Below are positions 1 to 7,958 of a DNA stretch of 36,359 bases, one piece after another. This DNA comes from Cohnella xylanilytica (GTDB taxonomy: Bacteria > Bacillota > Bacilli > Paenibacillales > Paenibacillaceae), in assembly GCF_014212175.1 (NCBI RefSeq), contig NZ_JACJVR010000023.1:1-36359 (forward strand), written 5' to 3'. The stretch's first letter is position 1; each line of letters begins with the position of its first letter. The notes under the pieces are model-generated. The model was not told the origin of the DNA. It searched no databases and saw only the letters and a program-made list of their open reading frames with translations. The position numbers and the translations under genes were made by a program.

Positions 1-102
1 TCCGGTTATCAAGGCGCAAGCCTTGATGAATAGTGGTAGAAATTACCGCTGTACAAAGCCGCGAAAACATGGTAACATGCTATTCGCTGCTGAAAAATCC
101 GG
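1..102 (+). other. 23S-5S rRNA internal transcribed spacer (partial)
   Basis: This precedes the 5S rRNA and contains no gene. It begins with a perfect 8-bp stem closed by a GCAA tetraloop (8-27), followed by a second imperfect hairpin around 33-52. Such stems are common in the processed spacer between 23S and 5S rRNA. The 23S 3' end itself is not recognisable, so it should lie just upstream of the window. Confidence 0.6.
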
Positions 103-219
103 TCCGGTGATGATGGCAGAGGGGTTCCACGCGTTCCCATCTCGAACACGACCGTTAAGCCCTCTAACGCCGATGGTACTTGGACCGCAGGGTCCTGGGA
201 GAGTAGGAAGTTGCCGGGC
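103..219 (+). rRNA. rrf: 5S ribosomal RNA
   Basis: The sequence aligns by eye to the Bacillus 5S rRNA. It has the conserved GTTCCCAT and CGAACACG loop segments (133-149), the CGCCGATGGTA segment (168-178) and GAGAGTAGGA near the 3' end. The 5' and 3' ends pair to form helix I, with extra pairing outside the mature ends. The length is about 117 nt, as expected. It is the last rRNA of an rrn operon and is followed directly by tRNA genes. Confidence 0.93.
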
Positions 220-232
220 CGGAACCAATCAT

Positions 233-308
233 GCTCTCATAGCTCAGTAGGTAGAGTGCATCCATGGTAAGGATGAGGTCACCGGTTCGATCCCGGTTGA
301 GAGCTCCA
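233..308 (+). tRNA. tRNA-Thr (GGT)
   Basis: A 76-nt cloverleaf with a 7-bp acceptor stem (GCTCTCA with TGAGAGC), anticodon loop ATGGTAA giving anticodon GGT, a GGTTCGATCCC-type T arm and an encoded CCA end. First tRNA after the 5S gene. Confidence 0.95.
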
Positions 309-320
309 TTACCTTCATAA

Positions 321-395
321 GGCCCGTTGGTCAAGGGGTTAAGACACCTCCCTTTCACGGAGGTAACAGGGGTTCGAATCCCCTACGGGTCACCA
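321..395 (+). tRNA. tRNA-Glu (TTC)
   Basis: A 75-nt cloverleaf with acceptor GGCCCGT pairing ACGGGTC, anticodon TTC in loop CTTTCAC, and encoded CCA. Confidence 0.95.
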
Positions 396-400
396 CTTTC

Positions 401-476
401 GGAGGCTTAGCTCAGCTGGGAGAGCATCTGCCTTACAAGCAGAGGGTCGGGGGTTCGATCCCCTCAGCCTCCACCA
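401..476 (+). tRNA. tRNA-Val (TAC)
   Basis: A 76-nt cloverleaf with acceptor GGAGGCT pairing AGCCTCC, anticodon TAC in loop CTTACAA, and encoded CCA. Confidence 0.95.
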
Positions 477-491
477 TCGAATTCTTATCGC

Positions 492-566
492 TGGGGATTA
501 GCCAAGCGGTAAGGCAACGGACTTTGACTCCGTCATTCCTAGGTTCGAATCCTAGATCCCCAGCCA
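492..566 (+). tRNA. tRNA-Gln (TTG)
   Basis: A 75-nt cloverleaf with acceptor TGGGGAT pairing ATCCCCA, anticodon TTG in loop CTTTGAC, and encoded CCA. Confidence 0.95.
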
Positions 567-573
567 ACTGTTC

Positions 574-649
574 GAGCCATTAGCTCAGTTGGTAGAGCAC
601 CTGACTTTTAATCAGGGTGTCGAAGGTTCGAGTCCTTCATGGCTCACCA
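574..649 (+). tRNA. tRNA-Lys (TTT)
   Basis: A 76-nt cloverleaf with acceptor GAGCCAT pairing ATGGCTC, anticodon TTT in loop CTTTTAA, and encoded CCA. Confidence 0.95.
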
Positions 650-666
650 GTGATTGTTTGCCACCT

Positions 667-749
667 GCGCGTGTGGCGGAATTGGCAGACGCACCAGACT
701 TAGGATCTGGCGGGCAACCGTGGGGGTTCAAGTCCCTCCACGCGCACCA
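667..749 (+). tRNA. tRNA-Leu (TAG)
   Basis: An 83-nt class II tRNA with a long variable arm, acceptor GCGCGTG pairing CACGCGC, anticodon TAG between CCAGA and TCTGG, and encoded CCA. Confidence 0.95.
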
Positions 750-760
750 CACCTTGATAT

Positions 761-835
761 GCGGAAATAGCTCAGTGGTAGAGCATCTCGTTGCCAACGA
801 GAAGGTCGCGGGTTCGAATCCCGTTTTCCGCTCCA
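761..835 (+). tRNA. tRNA-Gly (GCC)
   Basis: A 75-nt cloverleaf with acceptor GCGGAAA pairing TTTCCGC, anticodon GCC in loop TTGCCAA, and encoded CCA. Confidence 0.95.
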
Positions 836-838
836 TAT

Positions 839-915
839 GCGCCCTTAGCTCAGCTGGATAGAGCGTTAGACTACGAATCTAAAGGCCGGGAGTTCGAATC
901 TCTCAGGGCGCGCCA
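839..915 (+). tRNA. tRNA-Arg (ACG)
   Basis: A 77-nt cloverleaf with acceptor GCGCCCT pairing AGGGCGC, anticodon ACG (first base expected to become inosine), and encoded CCA. Confidence 0.95.
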
Positions 916-931
916 TAACGATTAAGTTTTA

Positions 932-1008
932 CGGGACGTAGCTCAGCTTGGTAGAGCACCTGGTTTGGGACCAGGGGGTCGCATGTTCGAATCGTGTCGT
1001 CCCGACCA
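932..1008 (+). tRNA. tRNA-Pro (TGG)
   Basis: A 77-nt cloverleaf with acceptor CGGGACG pairing CGTCCCG, anticodon TGG in loop TTTGGGA, and encoded CCA. Confidence 0.95.
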
Positions 1009-1020
1009 TGTAAGATCCGT

Positions 1021-1094
<74 letters not shown>

Positions 1095-1111
1095 ACTTTT
1101 CAAATGATCGA

Positions 1112-1140
1112 AGAAGCCTTCGGAGAAGGCTTCTTTTTTT
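1112..1140 (+). terminator. Rho-independent terminator of the rRNA/tRNA operon
   Basis: An 8-bp stem GAAGCCTT/AAGGCTTC with a 5-nt loop runs straight into a long T tract. It lies about 18 nt after the last tRNA. Confidence 0.9.
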
Positions 1141-1184
1141 GTTTTCCATGACAAGACGACGCGGAATAATAAAAGCAAACGCCG

Positions 1185-1220
1185 ATCGGCCCTGCGGGCT
1201 ATTGCGCCCGCAGGGCCGAT
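1185..1220 (-). terminator. Strong hairpin terminator of the downstream (-) gene
   Basis: A perfect 15-bp stem (1185-1199 with 1206-1220) and a 6-nt loop lie 5 nt beyond the stop codon of the membrane-protein gene on the minus strand. TTTT follows on the plus side, so it may also back up the tRNA terminator. Confidence 0.75.
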
Positions 1221-1225
1221 TTTGA

Positions 1226-2437
1226 TTATCCTCCATGGCGGGATTTGCGCAGGCGATAATCCTTCAGCGGAATCGTCCGTCGCGACTGCGTCTTCCCGAG
1301 CTTGCGGGACAGAAGCAAAATTGGGATCGACAGGAGATGGACCGAAGCCATGGCGAGAACGGGAGCGGATGCGTCCGATGCCGTTCCGGCCGGGATCGCG
1401 AGCAGCGCAGCCGAGAGCAGCAGGCAGGCCGCTCCCCATCGCTCCCCCGCGGCAAGGCGCAGAGGCGCCGCGGATTCCGCATACTTTTCCACGACGATTC
1501 CGACGACGATCGCATAACCGATGAACAGAAGAAGCCGGTCCGGGCTTCCCTGCATCGGGGAGAACCAGAGGGCGCACATAGCCCCGATCAAGAAGTCGAA
1601 GCGGCTGCCGGTCGAGCGGCGCAGATCGGGGAGGACGGCGACGACCAGGGCGAACGCGAGGAGGTAGAAGCAGTAGGCGAACCGGGTCTGGAAGGGCGAC
1701 AAGCCCGAGCCGGCGAGGGCGTTCCATACGAAGTTATCCGGGAAGACGGAGGCGAGCAAGGCGAAATAATCCTCATAGACGCGATAACCGGCGAAGACAG
1801 CGGTTGCAAGAATCGCCGCAGCCATCGTCAGCAGAGCGGCAGCGACGCAATCCTTCTTCCCTCTGCGGAAGAACCAGAGGAGAATCGCGGAGGCGCCCGG
1901 AGCGAACGCAAGGGCGATTCCAAGCGGAATGCCCGCGGCCTTCGCGCGGTTGCGCTCGAGCCCGTAGAAGGAGAGCAGGAAGAGGGCTAGCGTCAGGACA
2001 CCCGGCCCGAAGTGGCGAAGCTCCTCGTGGAAAGGGGGAAGGAGCAGGGCGATCGAAGCGATGAACAGGCGGGGCAGACGCCGTTTGCCCTTATATGCGA
2101 GACGTACGGCCAGCCAGATCGCGGCGCCGTAAGCGGCGAGAGTCCCGAGGCTCCAGACGACGGCCGCTTGCCGAAGCGGCAGCTGAGTCAGCCAGGCATA
2201 GAGAAGGGTCAGCGGCGGCGCGGATGCGAACGGGGCTTCGATGGAATCGGAATCCGATGAGGGAACGAGAACGGGAGCGGTCCGATAAGCGAGGAGAACC
2301 AGCCCGAAGGCGAAGAAGCCCGCCGTCAGAAGGGCCGGCAGATGCCGGTACAGCTTGGCGAATAGGGATTTGGGCTCCGGTTGCCGGCGATCCGGGAGCG
2401 CGGGACGTTTGGAAGAGTAAACGGTGAAGCCCCTCAT
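1226..2437 (-). CDS. GT87-like polytopic membrane glycosyltransferase
   Basis: The protein has about 403 residues and roughly ten hydrophobic segments separated by Arg/Lys-rich loops. The first helix is at about residues 33-52 and is followed by an extracytoplasmic Asp-rich loop (S-D-S-D-S), where GT87 (DUF2029, polyprenyl-phosphate-mannose-dependent) enzymes carry their catalytic Asp. The organisation resembles GT87 mannosyltransferase-like proteins, which act at the outer membrane face. Family assignment is by overall look only, and the sugar and acceptor are unknown. Two starts are possible: ATG at 2437, or TTG two codons upstream at 2443. The SD-like AGGTG at 2449-2453 could serve either (11 or 5 nt). 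The gene is monocistronic, ends in a strong hairpin, and is divergent from ppc. Confidence 0.6.
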   Translation of the reverse strand: MRGFTVYSSKRPALPDRRQPEPKSLFAKLYRHLPALLTAGFFAFGLVLLAYRTAPVLVPSSDSDSIEAPFASAPPLTLLYAWLTQLPLRQAAVVWSLGTLAAYGAAIWLAVRLAYKGKRRLPRLFIASIALLLPPFHEELRHFGPGVLTLALFLLSFYGLERNRAKAAGIPLGIALAFAPGASAILLWFFRRGKKDCVAAALLTMAAAILATAVFAGYRVYEDYFALLASVFPDNFVWNALAGSGLSPFQTRFAYCFYLLAFALVVAVLPDLRRSTGSRFDFLIGAMCALWFSPMQGSPDRLLLFIGYAIVVGIVVEKYAESAAPLRLAAGERWGAACLLLSAALLAIPAGTASDASAPVLAMASVHLLSIPILLLSRKLGKTQSRRTIPLKDYRLRKSRHGG

Positions 2438-2624
2438 GGCCAATCACGCACCTATCTTTGAAGGGATGGGGGGAACCCGACTAGTGTCGGATTCCGAACT
2501 TTTGGGTACAGTATAACAAGAACGATACGAGATGTAACACCGTTTTTGTCGAAAGCAAAAGTCGAATCCAAAATTAGCGTATTCTTCCTCGCCGGGAAAG
2601 GCGTTCACGAATTCATCACATTAT

Positions 2625-2653
2625 TTGATACGGGGGCAGATTTTCAATATCAT
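2625..2653 (+). promoter_or_regulatory. sigma-A-type promoter of ppc
   Basis: A TTGATA box (2625-2630) and a TATCAT box (2648-2653) are 17 bp apart, giving a start near 2660 and a leader of about 55 nt to ppc. The match to the vegetative consensus is good (5/6 and 5/6). Confidence 0.65.
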
Positions 2654-2668
2654 TTGTAGTATGATATT
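2646..2668. promoter_or_regulatory. Inverted repeat overlapping the ppc -10 box (candidate operator)
   Basis: AATATCAT (2646-2653) and ATGATATT (2661-2668) form a perfect 8-bp inverted repeat with a 7-bp spacer, covering the -10 box and the expected transcription start. The placement suits a repressor site. No regulator is identified. Confidence 0.5.
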
Positions 2669-2714
2669 TAGAAGGGTGTTAAGAGACAGCACAGCAATGC
2701 GTGAGGTGAGAGAG

Positions 2715-5507
2715 ATGACTGAACTGGCTACCGCAAGCCGTCCGTCCTCGAATCATCTGCTTCGCCGCGACGTCCGATTTCTGGGCAACATTCTCGGCGA
2801 AGTACTGGTTCATCAGGGCGGCCGCGAGCTGCTTGAGCATGTGGAGAGAATTCGCGAGACGAGCAAGGCGCTGCGAGCCGACTTCGTTCCGGAGCTATAT
2901 GACGAGTTCCTGAACGCGATCGGCAATCTGGCCCCGGATATCCGGCACCAGGTAATCCGTGCCTTCGCCATTTACTTCCAGTTGGTCAATATCGCCGAAC
3001 AGAACCATCGGATTCGCCGCAAGCGCGATTACGAGCGTTCGGCCGGAGAGGCGGTCCAGCCGGGATCGATCGAGAGCGCGATCCAGGACTTGAAGGACGC
3101 GGGCACGCCGCTGGAGGAAGTGCAGGAGCTGCTGCAAGGGATCTCCCTCGAGCTGGTCATGACCGCGCATCCGACGGAAGCGATGCGCCGCGCGGTGCTC
3201 GATATCCATAAGCGGATCGCCGACGAGATGATGGAGCTCGACAATCCGAATCTGACGTACCGCGAACGGGAGAAGCTGCGCGACCAGCTGCTGAACGAGG
3301 TGCTGACCTTGTGGCAGACGGACGAGCTGCGCGACCGCAAGCCGACGGTTATCGACGAAGTGCGCAACGGGATGTACTTCTTCAACGAGACGCTGTTCGA
3401 CGTGCTTCCGGACGTGTACGAGGAGCTGGAGCGCTGCCTCGGCAAGTATTATCCGGAGCGGAGCTGGCACGTTCCGACATACCTGCGCTTCGGCTCGTGG
3501 ATCGGCGGCGACCGCGACGGCAACCCGTCCGTGACCGCCAACGTGACGTGGCGCACGCTGAACATTCAGCGCGGGCTCGTCATTCACAAGTACGAGACGC
3601 TGCTTCGGGCGCTCATGAGGAAGATGAGCTTCTGCACGAGCATCGTCGAGGTCCATGAGGAGCTGCTCCGCTCGATCGAGCAGGACCGCGCCGACGTGGA
3701 GCTGAAGACGGTCGAGGCGTGGACGAACGAGAAGGAGCCTTACCGCATCAAGCTGACTTATATGATTCAGAAGCTGCAGAATATGCGCAACGAGCAGACC
3801 AAGGGCACGAAGCAGCGTTACAACGACGCTTCGGAATTCGTCGAGGAGCTGCAGCTCATCGACCGCAGCCTGCGCCACCATTACGCCGACTTCGTGGCGG
3901 ATACGTACCTCAAGAAGCTGATCCGCCAAGTCGAGCTGTTCGGCTTCCACCTCGCCGCCCTGGACGTGCGCCAGCACAGCAAGGAGCACGAGAACGCGAT
4001 GGCCGAGGTGCTCGCGAAGGCGGGCGTCGCCGCGGATTACGCTTCTCTGTCCGAGGAGGAGAAGATCGAGCTGCTGCATAAGCTGCTGTCCGATTCCCGT
4101 CCTCTGCTGCACGAGAACGCGGATCTGAGCGAGAACACGAAGGAATGCCTGGACGTCTTCCGCACGATCTACCGCGCTCAGCAGGAATTCGGCCGGGCCT
4201 GCATCACGAGCTATCTGATCAGCATGACCCAGGGAGCCAGCGACATGCTGGAGGTCATGGTGTTCGCGAAGGAAGCGGGCCTGTTCCGCCGCGAGAGCGA
4301 CGGCTCGATCGTCAGCACGCTTCAATCGGTGCCGCTGTTCGAGACGATCGACGACCTGCATGCCGCTCCGGACATCATGAAGACGCTGTTCGAGCTTCCG
4401 GTCTACCGCCAGACGGTGGCCGCGATGGGCAACCAGCACGAGATCATGCTCGGCTACTCCGACAGCAACAAGGACGGCGGCATGGTGACGGCGAACTGGG
4501 AGCTGCGCATGGCGCTCAACGGCCTGACCGAGATGGCGAAGGATTACGACGTCCGCCTCAAGTTCTTCCACGGACGCGGCGGCGCCCTCGGACGCGGCGG
4601 CATGCCGCTGAACCGCAGCATTCTCGCCCAGCCGCCGAGCACGATCGGCGCGGGCATCAAGATCACGGAGCAGGGCGAGGTTCTGACCTCCCGCTATTCG
4701 ATGCAGGGCATCGCGTACCGGAGCCTGGAGCAGGCGACGAGCGCTCTCGTGAAGGCGGCTTGGCTGGCCCGCCATCCTTCCAAGGAGAAGGCGTGCGAGC
4801 CGCAATGGGACGAGATTATGCCTAGCATCTCGGAGACCGCTCAGACGAAGTACCAGGACCTGATCTTCCGCGATCCCGGCTTCATGACGTTCTTCAAGGA
4901 ATCGACGCCGCTCTCCGAAGTCGGCGAGCTGAACATCGGCTCCCGTCCTTCCAAGCGGAAGAACAGCGAACGCTTCGAGGACCTTCGCGCCATCCCGTGG
5001 GTGTTCTCCTGGACGCAGAGCCGTTATCTGCTCCCGGCGTGGTACGCGGCCGGCACGGCGTTCAAGAAGTACGTCGGCGACGACCCGGCGAAGCTGGAGA
5101 CGCTGCGCACGATGTACCGCGAATACTCGTTCTTCAGGACGCTGATCGACAACCTGCAGATGGCTCTCGCCAAGGCGGACCTGCTGATCGCGAGCAAATA
5201 CGCGGCGATGATCAAGGACGACGAGATCCGCACCCGGATCTTCACGCTGATCGAAGAGGAGTACGCTCTGACGAAGGCGATGATTCTGGACATTACCGGC
5301 CAGGAAGAGATTCTGGACAACGTGCCGGTCATCCAGGAGTCGATCCGGCTGCGCAACCCGTACGTCGACCCCCTCAGCTACTTGCAGGTGCAACTGCTGT
5401 CGGAGCTGCGGGAGAAGCGCGCGGGCGGCGAAGACGACGCCGAGCTGCTGCGCGAAGTGCTGCTCACCATTAACGGAATCGCGGCGGGACTTCGCAATAC
5501 GGGCTGA
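2715..5507 (+). CDS. ppc: Phosphoenolpyruvate carboxylase
   Basis: The enzyme carboxylates PEP with bicarbonate to oxaloacetate, refilling the TCA cycle in the cytoplasm. The protein has 930 residues, a usual length for bacterial PEPC. Hallmarks are TAHPTEA with catalytic His152, the GSWIGGDRDGNP loop, GYSDSNKDGG with Lys586, FHGRGG with His619 and a C-terminal LRNTG. The start is set at the ATG following a GAGGTGAG ribosome site (2703-2710). The reading frame is open for 30 further codons upstream, but that stretch lies in the promoter/leader. The gene is monocistronic, with a candidate operator over its promoter and a terminator behind it. Identity is certain. Confidence 0.97.
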   Translation: MTELATASRPSSNHLLRRDVRFLGNILGEVLVHQGGRELLEHVERIRETSKALRADFVPELYDEFLNAIGNLAPDIRHQVIRAFAIYFQLVNIAEQNHRIRRKRDYERSAGEAVQPGSIESAIQDLKDAGTPLEEVQELLQGISLELVMTAHPTEAMRRAVLDIHKRIADEMMELDNPNLTYREREKLRDQLLNEVLTLWQTDELRDRKPTVIDEVRNGMYFFNETLFDVLPDVYEELERCLGKYYPERSWHVPTYLRFGSWIGGDRDGNPSVTANVTWRTLNIQRGLVIHKYETLLRALMRKMSFCTSIVEVHEELLRSIEQDRADVELKTVEAWTNEKEPYRIKLTYMIQKLQNMRNEQTKGTKQRYNDASEFVEELQLIDRSLRHHYADFVADTYLKKLIRQVELFGFHLAALDVRQHSKEHENAMAEVLAKAGVAADYASLSEEEKIELLHKLLSDSRPLLHENADLSENTKECLDVFRTIYRAQQEFGRACITSYLISMTQGASDMLEVMVFAKEAGLFRRESDGSIVSTLQSVPLFETIDDLHAAPDIMKTLFELPVYRQTVAAMGNQHEIMLGYSDSNKDGGMVTANWELRMALNGLTEMAKDYDVRLKFFHGRGGALGRGGMPLNRSILAQPPSTIGAGIKITEQGEVLTSRYSMQGIAYRSLEQATSALVKAAWLARHPSKEKACEPQWDEIMPSISETAQTKYQDLIFRDPGFMTFFKESTPLSEVGELNIGSRPSKRKNSERFEDLRAIPWVFSWTQSRYLLPAWYAAGTAFKKYVGDDPAKLETLRTMYREYSFFRTLIDNLQMALAKADLLIASKYAAMIKDDEIRTRIFTLIEEEYALTKAMILDITGQEEILDNVPVIQESIRLRNPYVDPLSYLQVQLLSELREKRAGGEDDAELLREVLLTINGIAAGLRNTG

Positions 5508-5543
5508 CGGCGCGGCGATCCGCAATCGCATTAGGCATGATCG

Positions 5544-5593
5544 AGGAGCTGTCCGGCGGGTCGGAATCGACCGCGGGCGGCTCCTTGCTTTTT
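5544..5593 (+). terminator. Terminator after ppc
   Basis: A long, slightly imperfect stem begins with AGGAGC and closes with GCTCCT (5580-5585), around a GAAT loop. It is followed by TTGCTTTTT. Confidence 0.7.
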
Positions 5594-5656
5594 GAGAAGG
5601 CGTCGATTACCATTTAGGCTAGGAGCATTTATGCGTTCGTTATCGGAGGATGGAAC

Positions 5657-6223
5657 TTGAAGCCAATAGAGACGCGGCTTGCGAGGCTGGCCCGGAAGGG
5701 CGACCAGCGGGCGTTCGCGGAGATCGTGGATTTATACAAGGACAAACTGTTCCATCTCGCCTACCGGATGATGAACAATCGCCAGGAGGCGGAGGACGTC
5801 GTTCAGGAGAGCTTCCTGAGAGTATACAAGCACCTGGACCGGTACGACGAGAACCAGAAGTTCTCGACGTGGATCTACCGGATCGCGACCAATCTGTGCA
5901 TAGACAGGCTGCGCAAGAGGCGGCCGATCTATTCGCTGGACGCGGAGAACTCCGATCACGAGGGCTTGGACGGATACGCGATGATGCCGAGCGACGACCG
6001 CACTCCGGAGAGCGAGCTTCTGTTGTCGGAGACGCAGCGGATTATTCGGGACGCGATCGAGACGCTGCCCGCGAAGTACAAGTCGGTCATGGTGCTGAGG
6101 TACATGCAGGACATGTCCTTGCAGGAGATCTCGGAAGTGCTGGACATGCCGGTCACGACCGTGAAGACCCGGGTGCATCGAGGGCGCGAATTCATGCGGA
6201 AGAAATTGGAGAACAAGCTTTGA
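5657..6223 (+). CDS. sigW: ECF RNA polymerase sigma factor SigW
   Basis: The protein has 188 residues. Region 2 (about 20-95) includes AEDVVQESFLRVY and FSTWIYRIATNLCIDRLRKRRP. Region 4 (about 130-185) has LPAKYKSVMVLRY and the helix-turn-helix LQEISEVLDMPVTTVKTRVHRGRE. It matches Bacillus SigW closely by eye, including the linker DAE...EGL. SigW directs RNA polymerase to genes defending against cell-wall-active agents and is held by RsiW until regulated proteolysis. Translation starts at TTG 5657, with GGAGG at 5645-5649 (7-nt spacing); an ATG at 5650 is out of frame. The anti-sigma gene follows after about 106 bp. No ECF promoter is seen upstream of sigW itself. Confidence 0.93.
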   Translation: MKPIETRLARLARKGDQRAFAEIVDLYKDKLFHLAYRMMNNRQEAEDVVQESFLRVYKHLDRYDENQKFSTWIYRIATNLCIDRLRKRRPIYSLDAENSDHEGLDGYAMMPSDDRTPESELLLSETQRIIRDAIETLPAKYKSVMVLRYMQDMSLQEISEVLDMPVTTVKTRVHRGREFMRKKLENKL

Positions 6224-6244
6224 GCGCACGAACGCATATTTTCC

Positions 6245-6269
6245 GAAACCGCGACGATTTCGCAGCGTA
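6245..6269 (+). promoter_or_regulatory. ECF (SigW-type) promoter between sigW and rsiW
   Basis: GAAAC at 6245-6249 and CGTA at 6266-6269 are separated by 16 bp, the spacing and sequence known for Bacillus SigW promoters (TGAAAC-N16-CGTA). Transcription would start near 6276, about 55 nt before rsiW. Confidence 0.6.
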
Positions 6270-6329
6270 CATTATAGAAGCAATCGCTACGGAGAAGGAC
6301 CTCCGATGTAGAAGGGGATGGCTCAACTT

Positions 6330-6944
6330 ATGAAATGCAACGCCGCCATCGCATATATGCACGATTATCTGGATCGCGAGCTGCCGCCGGAGCAGACGAA
6401 GGAGCTGCAGGCCCATCTCGCCGATTGTCCCGAATGCCGCGAGCGGCTCGAAGCTCTCGAGAAGACGGACGCGCTGATCCGCTCGGTTCCGAAGCCGGCG
6501 AACGCGCCCGATTATATGGCTTACCGGATCATGAAGTCGCTGCCCAAGACGCGCAGTCCGAAGACGTGGACGACCTGGGTACGCCGTCATCCGGCCGTCT
6601 CCGCGGCCGCGATGTTCCTCGTCGTCATGGTCTCCAGCTTCGTCGCCATGTGGAACCAGAGCCAGCAGCTGACGGTTCGCGGCGCGGATCTGGAGCACGT
6701 GGTGATCGAAGGCAACAAGGTCATCGTGCCCGCCGGGCAGAAGGTCGCCGGGGATCTGACGATCGAGAACGGCGTGGCCGAGGTGCTCGGCGACGTTCAG
6801 GGCAACTTGACGATCATCGACGGCAACGTGACGCTCGCTTCGACCGCCCATATCGCCGGGAAGATCAAGACGATCGACCGCGCGGTCGACTGGGCCTGGT
6901 ACAAGGTCACGTCGTGGTTCGATACGATCGCTTACGGTTCCTAA
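6330..6944 (+). CDS. rsiW: Anti-sigma-W factor RsiW
   Basis: This 204-residue single-pass membrane protein sequesters SigW until two-step proteolysis. The cytoplasmic zinc-binding anti-sigma domain (1-45) carries H29-x3-C33-x2-C36 and Cys3. A basic stretch (TTWVRRH) precedes the membrane helix at about 88-108. The extracytoplasmic part (120-190) repeats strand units such as VIVPAGQKVAGDLTIENG, like the bactofilin-like tail of Bacillus RsiW. The start MKCN at 6330 fits homologues. An in-frame ATG at 6318 adds four residues but sits directly on the AAGGGG ribosome site. The gene is followed by a terminator. Confidence 0.92.
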   Translation: MKCNAAIAYMHDYLDRELPPEQTKELQAHLADCPECRERLEALEKTDALIRSVPKPANAPDYMAYRIMKSLPKTRSPKTWTTWVRRHPAVSAAAMFLVVMVSSFVAMWNQSQQLTVRGADLEHVVIEGNKVIVPAGQKVAGDLTIENGVAEVLGDVQGNLTIIDGNVTLASTAHIAGKIKTIDRAVDWAWYKVTSWFDTIAYGS

Positions 6945-6980
6945 CGAGAACATGAACCCGCATCCGGACGGATAGGGGCG

Positions 6981-7008
6981 CCTCCCTGGGACTAAGGGAG
7001 GTTTTTTT
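6981..7008 (+). terminator. Terminator of sigW-rsiW
   Basis: A perfect 7-bp stem CCTCCCT/AGGGAGG with a 7-nt loop is followed by seven T residues. It separates sigW-rsiW from the cdaA operon. Confidence 0.92.
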
Positions 7009-7121
7009 GCACTTCAGACAGGATTTCGGCATGGGAGTAGAGAACTCAATAAAGATATATCCTAAGCGTATTCTGACAAGATTCGGGAATCCCGATCGAG
7101 ACGCCAAACGGGGGGTGCGTC

Positions 7122-7958
7122 TTGGAAGATTATTTTCAAACACTAACCTGGAAGAGCGCCATTAAAGACGCCGCCGACATTCTGATCGTCAGCTATTTGA
7201 TCTACAAGATGATCCAGCTTGTCCGGGGCACGCGGGCGGTCCAACTGCTCAAGGGGATCTTCCTGCTTATTATTACGTGGGCGCTCGCCACCTGGCTTAA
7301 TCTATACACGCTGAAGTGGGTCATGAACCAGCTGTTCCCCTTCGGCGTCATGACGGTCTTGATTATTTTCCAACCGGAGCTTCGAAGGGCGCTCGAGCAG
7401 CTCGGGCGCAGCAAGCTGTTCAGCCGGACGGCGGCCGACCAGGACATCAGCCAGCAGATCGGCGAAGTGATCAAGGCGGTCAACTACTTGGCCCGGCGGA
7501 AAATCGGAGCGTTAATCGTCTTCGAACGCAAGACGGGCATTAACGAGTATATCGAGTCCGGCATCAAGATGGAATCGAAGATGAGCTCCGAGCTTCTGAT
7601 CAACATCTTCATCCCGAATACGCCGCTCCACGACGGGGCGGTTATCGTCCGCGAATCGCAGATTATGGCCGCGGGCTGTTATCTGCCGCTGTCCGAGAAT
7701 CCCTTCATCAGCAAGGAGCTCGGAACGCGCCATCGCGCGGCCATCGGCATCAGCGAGGTGTGCGACGCCATCTCCGTCGTCGTCTCCGAAGAGACCGGAC
7801 AAGTCTCCTTGGCGATGAACGGCCAGATCGTCCGCGACATCAAGGAAGAGTCGCTGATCTCGAAGCTGTTCGAGGAGCTGCGCCCGAAGACGAAGCAGAG
7901 CTGGGATTGGACGCAGCTGGCGTTCTGGAGGCGGAAGGACGGTGACGGCCGTGGATAA
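7122..7958 (+). CDS. cdaA: Diadenylate cyclase CdaA (DacA)
   Basis: The enzyme condenses two ATP to cyclic di-AMP, a messenger controlling potassium/osmolyte transport and wall homeostasis in Bacilli. The protein has 278 residues (family about 273). Hydrophobic N-terminal segments lie at about 18-35, 41-58 and 62-83. A coiled linker leads to the DAC domain with DGA (171-173, in TPLHDGAVIV) and T-R-H-R (202-205). Translation starts at TTG 7122, after the strong GGGGGTG at 7111-7117. The gene heads cdaA-cdaR-glmM and overlaps the cdaR start, so the two are translationally coupled. CdaR and GlmM both modulate CdaA in known systems. Confidence 0.96.
   Translation: MEDYFQTLTWKSAIKDAADILIVSYLIYKMIQLVRGTRAVQLLKGIFLLIITWALATWLNLYTLKWVMNQLFPFGVMTVLIIFQPELRRALEQLGRSKLFSRTAADQDISQQIGEVIKAVNYLARRKIGALIVFERKTGINEYIESGIKMESKMSSELLINIFIPNTPLHDGAVIVRESQIMAAGCYLPLSENPFISKELGTRHRAAIGISEVCDAISVVVSEETGQVSLAMNGQIVRDIKEESLISKLFEELRPKTKQSWDWTQLAFWRRKDGDGRG

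Noticed and set aside
589..861. Open frames inside the tRNA array on both strands
   Set aside because: They are translations of tRNA genes. Such spurious proteins are common in databases.
2625..2714. 30-codon N-terminal extension of ppc
   Set aside because: It covers the promoter. The ATG at 2715 has a strong ribosome site and gives the family length.
2895..5531. Long antisense open frame across ppc (878 codons)
   Set aside because: It is a G+C-rich third-position shadow of ppc, with no ribosome site and low-complexity Arg/Leu/Val composition.
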